From Oehlia diaphana (lineage: Eukaryota; Glomeromycota; Glomeromycetes; Glomerales; Glomeraceae), in contig QZLH01000133.1 in NCBI GenBank assembly GCA_003833135.1, forward strand, positions 18,485 through 82,484: 64,000 nucleotides of DNA. Direction: 5' to 3'. The notes under the pieces are model-generated. The model had not been told where the DNA came from. It made no database searches and saw nothing but the letters and a program-made list of their open reading frames with translations. This document shows positions 24,321 through 37,647 of the stretch, one piece after another. The position numbers and the translations under genes are program-made. Numbering within the stretch: position 1 is the first letter of the stretch; each line of letters begins with the position of its first letter.

Positions 24321-25787
24321 TTAAACATATTTTAAATGAGGGAAAAGCCTAACCCTAGCAGGATGATTTAGAGAGATTATGGGATAATATTTCGATTTCT
24401 TTTTTAACTCGGTAATAAAAAGTTTTTGTCCATTAAAAGAGAATACGAGAGTATGTTTATCCATATTTAATTGTAAAGTGATTCTATCACCTTTACCAAA
24501 CTTGAAACCCATAATAATATTTCCAGTATGAGAATATAACATACCAGCTGAAGAGAGTAACCAAGTATTTTTTTGACATCCACCAAAGAGATCATAATTA
24601 AATTTTGAATTTGCGTGAACTCCAACACAAATTTCCAATTGACCAATTTCTTCAATAAAAACATCCCATTCATAAGTACCATTATTAGATATAACAAAAT
24701 TTGCTTTAATATTCTCATAATATTGATGATTTGTTGTTGCAACTGATCCTCTACATATAACATAAATATGACCACCACATTCTCCTTCATCCCAATAAAG
24801 TTTTACCATTCCACGAGTTGCTGGAAGACTCTTTTTATTCGTCGAGTAATATCTATACGCGTCAATTATAATAGTATTCGGAATTATTCCTAATGGTTCA
24901 ATAATTTTTGATAAAATTTTTCCGTCAATTCTACGAAAATCAATGTATTTGATAATAGGAAGTAAAAATTGATAAATTTTTGGACGTATTCTATTAAATT
25001 CACATTTACTATTAAATTCAAGTTCTCCTTCCATATATTCTTCAATATCATCTAAATCCGGTAATATAGCATCAAGCGTATTATACGTGTCAAGATCGAT
25101 ATTATGTGCAGCCAATAAAGCGGCAAATCGAAATACTAAATATTCTGGAGTGGAAAATGATTTATTAAAATTATAAGTATAAGCTAAAACATATTTTAAA
25201 GCTTGAATAGAAAATTTGGATAATGAAATATCATCAAAATGAATCCTTGCTACAGAATCAGCAAGGAAATTAAGTAATTGATCATTTACGCTCCTTTCTT
25301 CTATCAATTCAATTTCGTGAAATGGTATTTTTGAAATCATTACTGATAATAATTCTGGTGAATTATTAACGGTACTTTCATTTTCTATTTCTTGTTCTTC
25401 AAATGACTCTTTAAGATTTTCAATAATTAATTTTTGCAAATCAGGTAATTGAAAATAATCAGCCGCTAAATTTGTTTCAACCAAATTATCTTTATCAAAT
25501 ACAATTTCTTCAACAGATCCTGTATATAAAAATTCTAAAATGATTTTCATCGCGCATGATTTAATTTCAGGAAAAGAAATTTGTCTTTGAAAAGTTTCTT
25601 TCATTCCATTAAAAAGTAATCCATTAAAAACTTCTGATCTTGCCGCTAAAATTGCTCTACTTCCATAAAGTGTCGCGCCATCTTCGCAAAAAATTTCTAT
25701 ATCGCTATACTGCGGGTTGTCGATCATGTCTTTAAAATCTTGCGTTATTGAACTTCCACGCGTCATCATTATAATAATAGTATCCAA
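24321..25787 (-). CDS. BTB-BACK-SPRY protein
   Basis: One exon, 488 aa. Residues about 18-125 form a BTB/POZ domain (YSDIEIFCEDGATLYGSRA, ILAARSEVFNGLLF, ILEFLYTGSVE), about 130-235 fit a BACK-like helical region, and about 325-485 form a SPRY/concanavalin-like domain (GMVKLYWDEGECGG, NGTYEWDVFIEE, GGCQKNTWLLSS, DRITLQLNMDKHTLVFSFNG). The architecture suggests a CUL3 substrate adaptor in which SPRY binds the client; this is family inference. A second Met at residue 7 could be the true start. A 19-bp poly-A/T tract lies about 45 bp upstream. Length and domains look complete. Confidence 0.88.
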   Translation of the reverse strand: MDTIIIMMTRGSSITQDFKDMIDNPQYSDIEIFCEDGATLYGSRAILAARSEVFNGLLFNGMKETFQRQISFPEIKSCAMKIILEFLYTGSVEEIVFDKDNLVETNLAADYFQLPDLQKLIIENLKESFEEQEIENESTVNNSPELLSVMISKIPFHEIELIEERSVNDQLLNFLADSVARIHFDDISLSKFSIQALKYVLAYTYNFNKSFSTPEYLVFRFAALLAAHNIDLDTYNTLDAILPDLDDIEEYMEGELEFNSKCEFNRIRPKIYQFLLPIIKYIDFRRIDGKILSKIIEPLGIIPNTIIIDAYRYYSTNKKSLPATRGMVKLYWDEGECGGHIYVICRGSVATTNHQYYENIKANFVISNNGTYEWDVFIEEIGQLEICVGVHANSKFNYDLFGGCQKNTWLLSSAGMLYSHTGNIIMGFKFGKGDRITLQLNMDKHTLVFSFNGQKLFITELKKKSKYYPIISLNHPARVRLFPHLKYV

Positions 25788-26524
25788 GTTTATTTTTTTT
25801 TACTATGAGAGTAAGTTCTAAATATTAGAAGTTAAAAAAAAAAAAAAAAAAGAAGAATAAAAGAATAAAAAATAGAAGAGAAGAAATGGAAGAAATAGGA
25901 ATTCAAATGAAAAATTAAATTTACTCTCATCTTTTATATTAAATTTAAATTCCTATTACGGTAATTTCGAGTCTGTGTTCAAATCAGAAAAGAGAAATCT
26001 CCGGCGTGTCACTTATTCACAAAGCAAATTTCTCTTACAGCAAATATGAATTCATCTTAATTACCTGATTTATATTACAATCATGAATGACACCATCTAT
26101 AACCTATGATCTATTGGGTAATTCCAAGCTATAATCACGTAATCACGTGAGAATTTTTTCATATGTTAACTGTGGGAGGGATTCTGCAACTATGCATGAA
26201 CATCGTACAAGTCCAATTTATATTTATTTTAACGTAGCCCCTCTCACGCCCTATAAAACTTTAAAAATTATTGTTGAATCAGTTTTACATTTTATACTTT
26301 TTAGTTTAGCCCAAAAACTATATTTAAACGAATTATTACGAAATTTCTCAATATTTCTTTTCTCTCTTCATTTTTTGTTGGTTTTTTTTTTTTAAAAAAA
26401 AAAAAAAATTTTTTTTTTTGTATAATATAAATTTTTTTCTCTTTTTTTTTTTTTTTGTTTTTTTTTTTTTAAAAAAAAAAAAAAATTTTTTTGTCTGTAT
26501 AACATAAACTTTGTTACACTAGTC
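25788..26524. other. Divergent promoter region with poly-T/poly-A blocks
   Basis: Lies between the BTB-SPRY (minus) and MATH-BTB (plus) starts. At 26380-26495 two near-identical units of poly-T, poly-A, poly-T followed by GTATAAYATAAA occur in tandem and could form hairpins or exclude nucleosomes. A 26,130-26,150 stretch repeats AATCACGT. No gene. Confidence 0.5.
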
Positions 26525-27787
26525 ATGTCAAATCCGTCACAGACCGTTAATTCTACTTTTGAATTTTCGATTCCTTACTCAATAACAAGATATGACAAAG
26601 TTATATACACTTCGATATTTTCTACGGGGGATAATATTTTTTGGCAGTTAGAATATCATCCGGTAAAATAAATGAAATTTTTTAAAAAGCAACCTTTTCC
26701 ATTTTTTTTGTGTACAAAAATATAAATAAATTTTCCTTACCTTTCATTTTCCTTTTTTTTAAAAAAAAAAATATCTAGACGGAAATGGAAAACATGGATT
26801 ATTGTTTATTATATCTTATCGCTATACCGAATCCGGAAGAGACACAAACGATGAAATATTGGAACAAACGTGCAGATTTATCTGCTACTATATATGTTAA
26901 AAGCTACGACTATTATAATTCTTATTCTTTAAGAACAGATGATTATTCTGTGAGAAATAGGGCATGGGGTAAATAACTCTAAATTAATTAATTATTTTGT
27001 TAAGTTTTTTGTTTTTTTTTTTTTTGTAAAAACTTATTTATTAATCACAATTTTTTTTTTAGGGAAAAATTTTGTTAAACCATTAGATTTAAATCATCCG
27101 ATAACAATTGGAGTTACATTCAAGAATTCAAAACTTGAACGTAATCAAATTGATTCACCAATGACAACATCACCAAAACAAAATAAATTTTCAAAACTTT
27201 GGGAGGAGGAATTTAATAATAGGGAATCAAATGATGTACAATTTAATGTAAAAGATGGAGTAATTTACGCTCGTAAATCAATATTATTAAGACGATCAGA
27301 ATATTTTCGTAGGTTATTTCAAGGAAGTTGGAGTGAAACAAATAAATCATTACAAAAAAATAAGAATAATTCTCATTATGTTATTAATATACCTGATATT
27401 TCTTATGCGACATTTAGGGAAATGCTTAGATATCTTTATACTGATGAGATAAGTTATAATAATTTTAATTGTACTCCTTTAGAAATATTTAAAATTGCTG
27501 ATAAATATTTAATATCAAATTTAAGGGAATTTGCTAGAATAGAGATTAATAAAACGCTTACACTAAATAATGTTATGTATGTTTTATTTAGTGAAGCTTG
27601 GAAATGGCCTGATCTTAAGGATGATGTTATTGAATTTATTATATTAAATTTTGATAAAGTTAGAGAAACTGCTGAGTATAAAGATTTAGTTTCAGAATAT
27701 AAAAGTCATCCTGCTGGGATTGAAATTATGTATGAAATTGTTGGAAAATTAATACCAAGAAAATATAATTACATTGTATCATTTTAA
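26525..27787 (+). CDS. MATH-BTB protein (SPOP-like adaptor)
   Basis: Three exons (26525-26662, 26779-26968, 27063-27787) give 350 aa with consistent phases. Residues about 10-138 are a MATH/TRAF-like domain (FEFSIPYSITRYD, FSTGDNIFWQLEYHP, CLLYLIAIPNPEE, GVTFKNSKLE). Residues about 164-275 are BTB (NDVQFNVKDGVIYARKSIL, RRSEYFRRLF, MLRYLYTDEISY), followed by a short BACK-like tail. SPOP-type proteins bring substrates via MATH to CUL3 via BTB. The family is strongly expanded in Rhizophagus. The start is the first ATG after the poly-A/T blocks and sits directly before the MATH strand. Confidence 0.88.
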
Positions 27788-29687
27788 GATAGTTATAATA
27801 ATTTTATAGACTTTTAAAATATATATATATATATATATCATATGTTTCTGGAAAACAAGGAAAAAAAAATGATACCTTTATAAAAAATATATAAATATGT
27901 ATTAAATATAATAAAAATAGAAAGTAAAAAAAAAACCATAAATAAAAACAAAATTTTTTTATTAATAAAATTAACCATTTAGATAAAAATTAGGAATAAG
28001 ATTTTTAGTTATTTTTTCTTTTAATACTGAACAATTGATGTTAATTAAAATGCTATCAGTAAGAGAATTTGATGCTTTAATTTCAACTTTAATGGTTCGC
28101 TTTCATTTCGAATCAATTCTTGATACTACTTTTCTAATTTGCTCTTCCTTTTTTTTCAAATCGAAGGCATTTTCTTTGACGTCGTGTTTTTTTTTATTTC
28201 TTCTTTCTAGATCTGTTACAACAACAGCTGATAATAATCGTTTTTAGTTCTTTGGATGTGATCATATGCTCTATTTGTTCATGATACATAAGCCGTCACC
28301 TGCACTTTTGCTTTTGCATTCTTTGTATTCACTAATAAGTTCCATTTTTTTTTTTTTTTTTTTTCACTTTCATTATACTGTTACTCAAATCGATGCAATT
28401 TGTATTAAAAAAAACATTCGAAATGGACGAAAACACATCAGATCGACAATTGCCTGAGCGCCTCGGTATTCGCCGCTCACCGCCTTGCAGAAAGTATGTC
28501 TTGTTTCACGACAGTAAATGAATTGCGTAAGCCGTAAGTGACTTGTCAAAATTTTATTGTCAGAGCATTACTAAAACTAAACAAGGCGATTTCAAGGGTT
28601 CTTATTCTAATCCTAAATACGTTAACAGTATTTTTAATACACATGAATTTTTTCATAGAATGAAACTTTTTCATTTACTGACCTCGGTTAAATCGATTAT
28701 CGGAACAAAAGTTTACATCATCTGATCTTACAAATTATGTTTGTAATTTCAGAATACAATTTATCTTTTTAGAGTTTTGAAAGTTTACTTTTGTTGATTA
28801 TAGTTTATTATTGTACTACACAAAGTTGCATCTTTCATCCTTTCATTTTTAGGCAGGTTTAATAAACGCCAATTAATACTTACCATTGGATCCATGATTT
28901 TTTTTGCATAACAGATAAGTAATTAAGAATTATTTATAATTAACCGTAGATTGTTTATATGCATATGCGCATGAAAAAAATTAAAAAACTTAAATCTAGG
29001 TTAAGAAAGTTTTTATGAATGAATAACTTGCGGATGGCTAAACCGATGAAGTTTGATAACTTGATATTAATAATTATTTGTTTGAGAAACAAAAAATACA
29101 TGTGAAATTCACTTGACCAATTTTTTTTTTTTATCATCTAATCTTTAGTTTCTTGCTAGTCCACCAATAGGTTCAATATCATTTAAACCATTTTTACCAT
29201 TCTTTAAAAGTTTAAACATAATTAAAATCTGAAGATATTCAAAATTTTAGATTGGATTTTACTATGATGTTATGCTATTTATTATTCCTAAATTTGTTTA
29301 ATGAAATTGTACGTTACAGTCATCACATGGTCACATTCACGTGATATATATTTACAAAATTTATGATGACATATCCCGCAGTTTAATTAATTCCCAATAA
29401 CAAATAAAATAAATTGCCGTTTCCCCCATATTTTATCGTGAATTAGTTAGTATCCCCAAGATCTATAAAATTCCTGTGATGTGGAACATCCTTTTCAAAA
29501 CTTAGGAGACCCAAAGCTATAATATACACGTCAGATATTGGAAGACATCCAAATTTTGACCCTTTCGATGCTAAATACAAAATTATGTTATAATTACGGA
29601 TCAGATCTGAATATCTGATTATAGCCAAGGGTTTCTTATGAAAATTTATTGGTTGGCATTAACCGGACGCTACTAATTAGAACAATC
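27788..29687. other. Intergenic, mostly featureless
   Basis: No confirmed gene. A 32-codon frame at 28423-28521 starts MDENTSDRQLPERLGIRRS and lies in a small G+C-richer patch (28440-28535) that stands out from the flanks. It could be a relic exon. AT dinucleotide run at about 27822-27840. Confidence 0.4.
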
Positions 29688-32315
29688 TTACGCTTCAACA
29701 CGAATTCGTTTTTGATTTTGAATCCCTACGCAATTCAAAAGAATTTAAAATTAATATAATATTATATATATAAAATATATTTACTATATTTCGCTTACCA
29801 TTGGTTTGAATTTCAATTTCTAATTCCTCAAAATTACGCTTTCTTGATATCTTGCTAACATAAATCAACGAGTTTTGAACAGTAGAATTTATCTTTGATG
29901 AAAATTTTATACTAATACACAAAAATTAATTTTTTAAAAAAAAGAATGATTAGATTAATATTTTATATTATTTTATATTATTTAATTTTTTTTTTATAAT
30001 TTATATTAATACATACCTATTCATATCAAAATCACATTCTTTTGTAACATAATCTAAAATGAAAAATTATTATAAACAATTTAATTTATTAATATATATA
30101 ATTAAATAATAAATTGTTTCAAAAAGATACGTACGTGGAATCGTTATCAAATTATTTAATTCTCTACTATTATAAATAGCACCAGGATGATATTTAGGAC
30201 AAAATTTGATTGATTTTATTAATTCCAATCTCATTTTTTCTGCTTGTTTAAATTGTTCAACAATTTCATCTTTATTTTGTTGATTATAATAATTTTCATA
30301 ATCATGATAATAATATAAATCATCATGCCATCTTTGAATAATTTCACAAATTTTAGTTATAGAAGGTCTTTTTAAAGGATTAGGATTCCAACATTTTTTC
30401 ATTAATTTAGCAAAACATTTAGGTGTATCATCTGTAATTTCTGGTCTTTTTCCATTAATAATTTCATAAATAAGATTCATATTATGTTCAACATTAGAAA
30501 AAGGTTTATAACCTGTCGTAAGTTCCCACATGATCATACCCATACTAAATATATCAGATTCTTTTGAATATTTAGCACCACAAAATATTTCCGGTGCAAT
30601 ATAAGGTATTATTCCATATATTACATTATCTAATAACATATTATTTACAGGTTGTGATAATACCAAATCTCCAATCTTCCAAGTTTCTGATAATAATATA
30701 TTCCCACTATGAAAATCTCGATGTATAGAATTTGATTTATGAATACATTCAAGTCTAAAAATAAATAATTAATTAATATAAATGAATATCTAATATATAT
30801 TTAAAATATTTTAAAAATATTCAAATTACCCCTTTGAAATTCTCCATAAAATATTTAATTTTTTATTCCATGTAATCTTTGTAAAATTATTTTTCAAAAA
30901 GTTATGTAAATCTCCTCCATTTGCATATTCCGTTATTAACATATAATCCTTCGTTTTAGGATCTCGTGTAATACCGTAACATTTAATAATAAATGCATGG
31001 TTATAAAAATGATGAAGTGATTTTAACTAAAAAAAAAAAAAAAAAGATTACAAAATATATATTACTTTAAAATTATCAATATTTATTATTGTATTGTATA
31101 ATAAATAAATTATCACCTCAATTAAAAAATTAATAAAATAATCAGTTATATTTTGTGAATTTGAAAATCTTTTTATAGCAACCGTTCCATATTCAGAAAC
31201 ATTTGCTTTATAAATAATACCAAATCCTCCTTTCGATAATTTTTCTAAATTTGTGATTTCAGAATATGGTATCCACTTTATTATAGAATAATAATTATCT
31301 TTGATATGTTTATACACATTTAATGGATTAGAATCTTTCATATTAACATAATTGACAATCTTTTGATGATTAGTGTTAATTGTAGATATTAGAAATTCAT
31401 CCATGTTATTGCTAATATCAACGTCAATAGATGATACTCTTTTGCATTTATTACATTGAGTTTGATCTATTATTCCAAAAATAACATTTGTCATTAAACA
31501 ATATCTACATCCAGAATATATTATAAAGCAATATGAACACCATTTCTGACAATCAGATACAAAATTTAGGTGTTTATTACAAGATACACAATCATCAAAA
31601 GTATCCCACCATGGTAAATGAAGAATTGGGATAGGACTTTTAGTTATAGTTGATTCTTTCCATTCATAAGAAATTTGATAATAAGAATAATTTGAACGTA
31701 ATAATTTAGATTCTCTACATATTTCACAACCTCCTCCTTTTTTAAATAAAGTAGAAATTATGGATTTTATGATAATTGTGGATCCAAATTCTTCTTTATC
31801 AGCAAATTCATTAACTCCCTATAATTAATGATTTATAAGCTAAATTATTATTTTGTTAAAAAAGAATCATATAATTTATAAAATATTTTTACCTTAGAAT
31901 AAATTGTCGCAAGATCCGAAGGATCTTCAATTTGTGACTGAAGAGAAGAAATATATGAAGAATTTGTGACCACTTGTTTAAAATATGAAATTTCTGAGCA
32001 ATTTTTACACCATTCATGAATATTTCTTGTACAACAATCCGTATTTCCATTTGCTTCATGTTTATTATGTTCAATACATTGAGTATAACCCCTTATATGT
32101 ACATCCAAATATATTTCTTTACCTGTCATATGTTTAATATATTGTATTAAACATATTTTACAATATTTTTGTTTAAATAAATTTGTTTCAATATATTCAT
32201 TTTTACAATAATTACATATATTATCATTATTATTAAAAGGAATAAATAAAATTGGAATGGGACTAGATTTTAATTTTGATGTAAAATCAAATGAATCAAT
32301 ATTATTAAATTCCAT
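29688..32315 (-). CDS. TKL-type protein kinase with Cys-rich N-terminus
   Basis: Seven exons (31893-32315, 31117-31818, 30830-31026, 30135-30754, 30017-30053, 29799-29911, 29688-29725) give 709 aa; all phases close. Residues 1-300 carry many CxxC-type pairs (CNYCKNEY, CKICLIQY, CEICRES, DCVSCNKH, KWCSYC, GCRYC, QCNKCKRV), a likely zinc-binding module. The kinase domain spans about 330-590: GGFG loop (338-341), VAIK Lys357, HRDFHSGN (HRD 452-454), IPYIAPEIF and a GMIMWELTTGYKPF helix. The DFG position reads DLV (470-472); the metal-binding Asp is kept. A basic, possibly nuclear tail (QNQKRIRVEA) ends it. This lineage-specific kinase type is greatly expanded in Glomeromycotina. Substrate unknown. 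Confidence 0.85.
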
Positions 32316-35300
32316 AATGCCAGTTTACAAGGATTACAATAAAAAAAAAATAAAATTTTTTTAAAAAAAAAAAAAATTAACGTATTTATGAAATGTTGAG
32401 CTATTTTATAGTTTCTAGGAAACTATTTTCAGGTAATGATGATGTCATACATCCCTTAACGGCTTGATCCCCCTTCTTTCCCCTATAAAACCCCAATAAA
32501 AAAATTATTGATATCATCATCCTTTATTTTGATGCCTTTTTGGTCAATAAAAGATTGATTTATATAGGTTAATAAATGTTTAATATACAGTATATGATTG
32601 ATTGTAGGATTACTAAATAAATATCGATTATAGTGTTTTTTAAAAAGAATGTTTATTTAAAAGGGGTATTGATCAGCCCGATTCTTATTATTATATACTT
32701 TATTAGTACAGACAATTTACATACTAAGGGGAATGCCAGAAATTTTTAATGAAAATTTGGTTAATTTTAGTAAAATCGATTTTTTAATAACGACTATATA
32801 TATCTTTGGTAGGGCTTCACATGTTTTTTGTTGATATTATAATATATCATTTCTAAAATATCATCATTCTAAAAAATCAGTTTATTTATCATTATTTACT
32901 TACCGCAGAATGGTTAGGATATCAAATTAAAATGTTAACGTGCCCATAAAAGCAAACAACGGAAATACTCTTCTTGGTATGGTCAGAAAATAATAAAATT
33001 CCATATTTGAAATAGTATAGAATAGATTTCCCACCCTCCTTTCACAAAAAACCCCGTGATTTTCAACACGCCCGTTTGGAAGGTTCCAATGAACATTTAT
33101 ATTGAAATTGGTCATATTTCAATCCTTTCTAATTTTTTATTAATTATTATTCTATACATATATGTATACGTAAAACTATGGTATTGGAAACTTCCAATGG
33201 AATTCCATTGAAGTTGGGAATTGTAAGAATTAGAAGATTCTAATAGCTTCCAATCTTCCAATGCATATCACCCGTTATTACAGTATATTTATTTTTTAAG
33301 GGATTAGAAAATTAGAACATATGATTTTTTTTCAAAAAAAACAAGGTGTGAAAAAAGCGTAACCAAAATTTATTCACTATGTCCAGCCTAATTTGACAAT
33401 AAATGGTTTTATATTTTTTACCATTTTTGGTTTTAGATGCACAAAAGTCATGTTACCAAATTTTTTTATCGCGGTTTATCGATTTTTTTTTTTTATCTTT
33501 AAGTTCACTAAGACATAAAGTAATAATAGTATCTTATTACTCTCCTGACATCCCTTGATGCTAAATTAAATTAATATGTATTTACGGTTCCATCAAGATA
33601 ATAGAATATTTAAAGGAAAGATGAAAATACAAGTAAAAGTTTACAAAAATTGGCTATACCAACTGCTGTATTGAAGGATTATCACGGATAATTTTAGTCC
33701 TATATCTTGTGATCTAGAATTTGAAGAAAACTCTTCAAATAAAGAAACTGAGTAGTGTTTTCTTTATGAATGTATAACAAACATCCACTATTTTCAAGCT
33801 AATGTTATGAGCAGAACAGAGGATGATGTTGGGCAAATGTCAGATAGAAGATATATTTTTAGATACTACTTCTCAAGAATCTGCAAAGTCTATAATGAAG
33901 TTTACCTAAAAAGTGGTAGAATTTTAGGGTAAAGGATTTGTGATAAAAGTATAAAACAAAGAGGTATTATCTCTTTACTTTTTCTAGTATACAATGAAAC
34001 CATGAATAAATAATCCAGGAAAGAAGGTAAAATAATTCAATAAATAATGTAAAGACAAAGTAATAAGTATTACTATGTTATAGTTGGTGGACTTCTGAAA
34101 ACAGATGGTAAAAATACACTGAGATTTCAGTTATATTTTTGATGCCTGCTTACCAATATAAGTAGAATTTATCCAGAATTTTAATATAAGTAAAAATTAA
34201 AATAATAATAAATAGTGTAAATATTTTAGAATTTATAAAATGGAAAAATAGATTTAGTGCAATAATTCACCATTCGTGATCATAGAAAAACAATTAATAG
34301 CGAATCCTCTTATAGTCTCATTAAGACAGTCCAAATAGTACCAAAATCATCTTTCTAGCATTAATAAATGGAAAGTTATTTTTGCCAAAGCAAAGACAGA
34401 TAATTTAGAGCTAGGGGATTAAGGAAAAAATAGAAGATATTTACAATTCTAAAGTTAATTTTTAATTTTTTTCATATTTTTAATTTTTTATTTTTATACT
34501 AGATAATATACATTTAAAATTTACCAAATTTCAAGAAAAAGTCATTCTTATATAAAAAAAGCAATATTTTTTACAAAAAATATTTTCTCTATTATATTTA
34601 ACAAAATATACAAATATTCAATAGCAATATTTTATTTTTTCTAAGTAAAAGAAAAACAAAAATAGTAAGAATGTTTTTATATCTTTTATAAAAAAAATCC
34701 TTTTTTATTTTATTTACAAAAATAGATTTTTATTTTCAGATTTTATGTTATTTTTTCTAAATAAAAAAAAATGAAAACATTAAAAATATTTCTAATATTC
34801 TTTACAAAAAAAAAGTATTTTCTTTTTATTTTTCAAAAACTATATTTTATTTTTCCTTTTAAAGAACAAAAAAAACTTTTCAAAAAAAAATTTATATAAA
34901 TAAACTGAAATAAACCTATATAATAAATCAGTTAATTTTATATAATAAAAAAATCATTTATTCATATTATTTACAATTCAAATTAGAAATTTATATTTAT
35001 TTAATATAACAAATTTTGATATATATAAATTATACTATAGTTATTAGATTCAATAATTTATTTAAAAAAAATTTCCTTATCTTTTTAATTATATAAAAAT
35101 ATTATATAATTTAAAAATTTTTCTAACTATCACTAGGGTAATGCTAAAAATTGACAATTCTAGTTAACAGTAATGATCATTCCAGTAAAAATCAAATTTA
35201 ATTTTTATAAATTCTTATATATTTACTTTAATCATATAAAATTTACAATTAGTTTTTTTATAACAATTATAATAAAATAGTATTATTTAATAATAATAAT

Positions 35301-36328
35301 TATTATCTAAATATATTAATATGAAGATAAAGCTAAAGAAATAAAATTATTCATTTCTCATGAAAAAATTGCTAAATTTGATACGGCTGCTCAGAAAAAA
35401 ATTTATTTTTCAAAAAAATTTAGCTAATTACTATTTGGACTTTTTTATATATTTAACTTCGTGATGGCATTTTGTATAGTTTTATTTTTATTAATATTTT
35501 ATACCATAAATTGAGGTATAAATAATCCAAGATTAAAAAGAAAAATTTTAAAACAATAATTTTAAAAATGATTCGAAAGAATTACAATTTTTTTTTTAAA
35601 AAAAAAAAAGACGAGAGTGTTAATAAAATAACGAATAAGTTGAAAAAATGTCAAAAATTTATTCAAATTCGTGATGGGATTTTATATGAGTAAAAATATA
35701 ATTAAGAACGATTATAAGAATGAAATTCCTAGATGATGATTGGTTAATTTAATAAATTTCTTGTCTAAGTTACCAGGTGGAAAAAAAATTATTTTTTTAT
35801 GATTATGATTGGTCAAAATTAAAATCATATGACTAAATAAATAAATTTTTTTATCTTTTTGTAAAATTTACATGACCTGCTAGTTATAAGAAATGAATAA
35901 TTTTATTTACTTGGCCTAAATAATATTATAGTAATTTTAAATTTTAAAAAATTTTAAAAAAATGCAAAAATTTTTTTTTTTTAGATTATTATAAAATATA
36001 AAATTTTTTTTAAAACTTTTACAAATAAATTAATAAATATAAAAAATAATTTTATAATAAAAAAAAATTATAATTTAATAGTAATAATTTATTATTTTAT
36101 ATTAAATAATTTTTAAATAAAATATAAATAAATAAATTTAATTGCTGTCTGTATATGATTGATAAAATTTACATAGTAAAATATGCATTATATTAATTAA
36201 TAAAAAAATGCCATTTGAAATTTCTGTTTCTCTAAGAAATAATAATGTTAAATATATATATAATACCAAAAAACTTGTTGTGACTGATGCTATTACACTT
36301 CCTTTAGGATCACCTTATTTTTGATTAT
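32316..36328. other. Long A+T-rich gene desert
   Basis: No supported coding region over about 4 kb. A+T exceeds 80% in much of 34.4-36.3 kb. A TTCGTGATGGSATTTT motif occurs twice in direct orientation (35458 and 35669), and a 20-base AAATAAAATTATTCATTTCT block at about 35340 is found inverted at about 35889. This hints at decayed transposons. At 33180-33270 there are several GGAAGATTGGAAG-like short palindromic pieces. Confidence 0.45.
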
Positions 36329-36930
36329 AATAATAAAGTTTTATTCTTATTTATATAATTTATTTTTTTTAAAAAAAAATTTGTACTATAATTTTTAAAT
36401 AAACATAAAAAATTTCCATATTTGCATTTATAAATCATCTAAAATAAAGTTTTTTTTTTATAGTAAAATTTTAATTCTTTAATTAAAGCAGTTACAGTAA
36501 AATGGATACAAAATTTTAATAGTTTAGCTAACAATAAAATTATATTCCAAATTTTATGAAAATTGAGTCAGTAGTTATCGAGAAATTAATAATTAAGGAT
36601 CGACAATTTAATATATAAGACCTAATAAATAATAATGATTTTTATATATAAATTATTGATTCTTAATTGTTAATTTTTTAATAACTACTGATTTGATCTT
36701 TACGAAATTTGAAATATAATCTTATTTTTACCTAATTATTTAAATTTTGTACTTATTTTTGTTGTAATCACTCTGGTAGAAAAGTTAAAAATTTGTCATT
36801 AAGAAAAAAACCTTGTATTATATTATTTATAAAGATCAATATGATAATTTTTTATATTTATTCAAGAAATTACAATGTAAAAAATTTTGATCTAAAAAAA
36901 ATTTATATAAATAAGAATAAAATTTTATTT
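36329..36930. mobile_element. ~600-bp imperfect palindrome (foldback/MITE-like)
   Basis: The left half from about 36329 pairs with the right half ending at about 36930, centred near 36630. Paired blocks include TTTTATTCTTATTTATATAA with its complement near 36905-36925, ACATAAAAAATT near 36400, TACAAAATTT near 36508, and TCAGTAGTTATYRARAAATTAAYAATTAAG near 36568 with its complement near 36690. The arms are about 290 bp with scattered mismatches and no open frame. This is typical of a foldback element or of two copies inserted head to head. Confidence 0.65.
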
Positions 36931-37647
36931 AATATTGTTAAAGTAGAAATGTGACGCAGTAATTTTATGTAGATCATTTTGAAGATCATTTTGTAGATCC
37001 CTTGATTTTTTCGATTTTCTTGATTTTTTTGATTTATTTGATAAATCTGATAAATTTGATGATTTATTTATTTTATTAATTTTATTTTATTTATTTATTA
37101 TATTTGTTTTATTTATTTTATTAAATATTCTTAATTTTTATTTTATTATAAATAGTGTTAGAATTTTATCAAGTTGAGGAGGTAGTTAGTTAGTAAATAA
37201 GAAAAGTTAATCAAATCAAGTAAATTAGTCAGAATTGTATTGTAGTTTTCGAGTTATACGAAAAGAGTATTATTTCCAGTAGTATAATTCAAGATAGTTA
37301 ATTTCACAACCAAGAGATTATCTATATTTTTCGTCATATTTAAAATCTTATATTATTTTAATAAAACCTATTTTCTTTAACTGAATATTCAACATTATTT
37401 CATGTGATTAAATTGTAATCAACTTAAGACTCTCCTATTAAGTTAAACTTTAGTTAACCTGTTAAAGTATTAAAGTTTTTCAGTCAGCTTTAATCGTTGA
37501 CAGGATAACAATATAATAAAAATAAAGTGGTCCTAAACTTTTGGTATGGGAGTGTATATCAGAACTTTATTATTATAGTCATATTTATATGACTTGTTTA
37601 AATGTATATTGCGGGTATTAAATTATATAATTATATAACAATATACT
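36931..37647. other. Intergenic, low complexity
   Basis: A run of GATTTTT/GATTTATTTGAT units (about 37000-37100) and TTTATTTTATT repeats. No gene or RNA gene recognised. Confidence 0.5.

Noticed and set aside
28423..28521. 32-codon small protein starting MDENTSD
   Set aside because: Too short and without homologue, splice or promoter support; mentioned only in the intergenic note.
33360..34430. Possible Tc1-type transposase relic in a more complex A+T-rich stretch
   Set aside because: I could not find DDE-type motifs or terminal repeats in any frame.
35331..35915. A second large palindrome around 35.3-35.9 kb
   Set aside because: Only one 20-base block pairs exactly; the rest is too weak to call in 80% A+T DNA.
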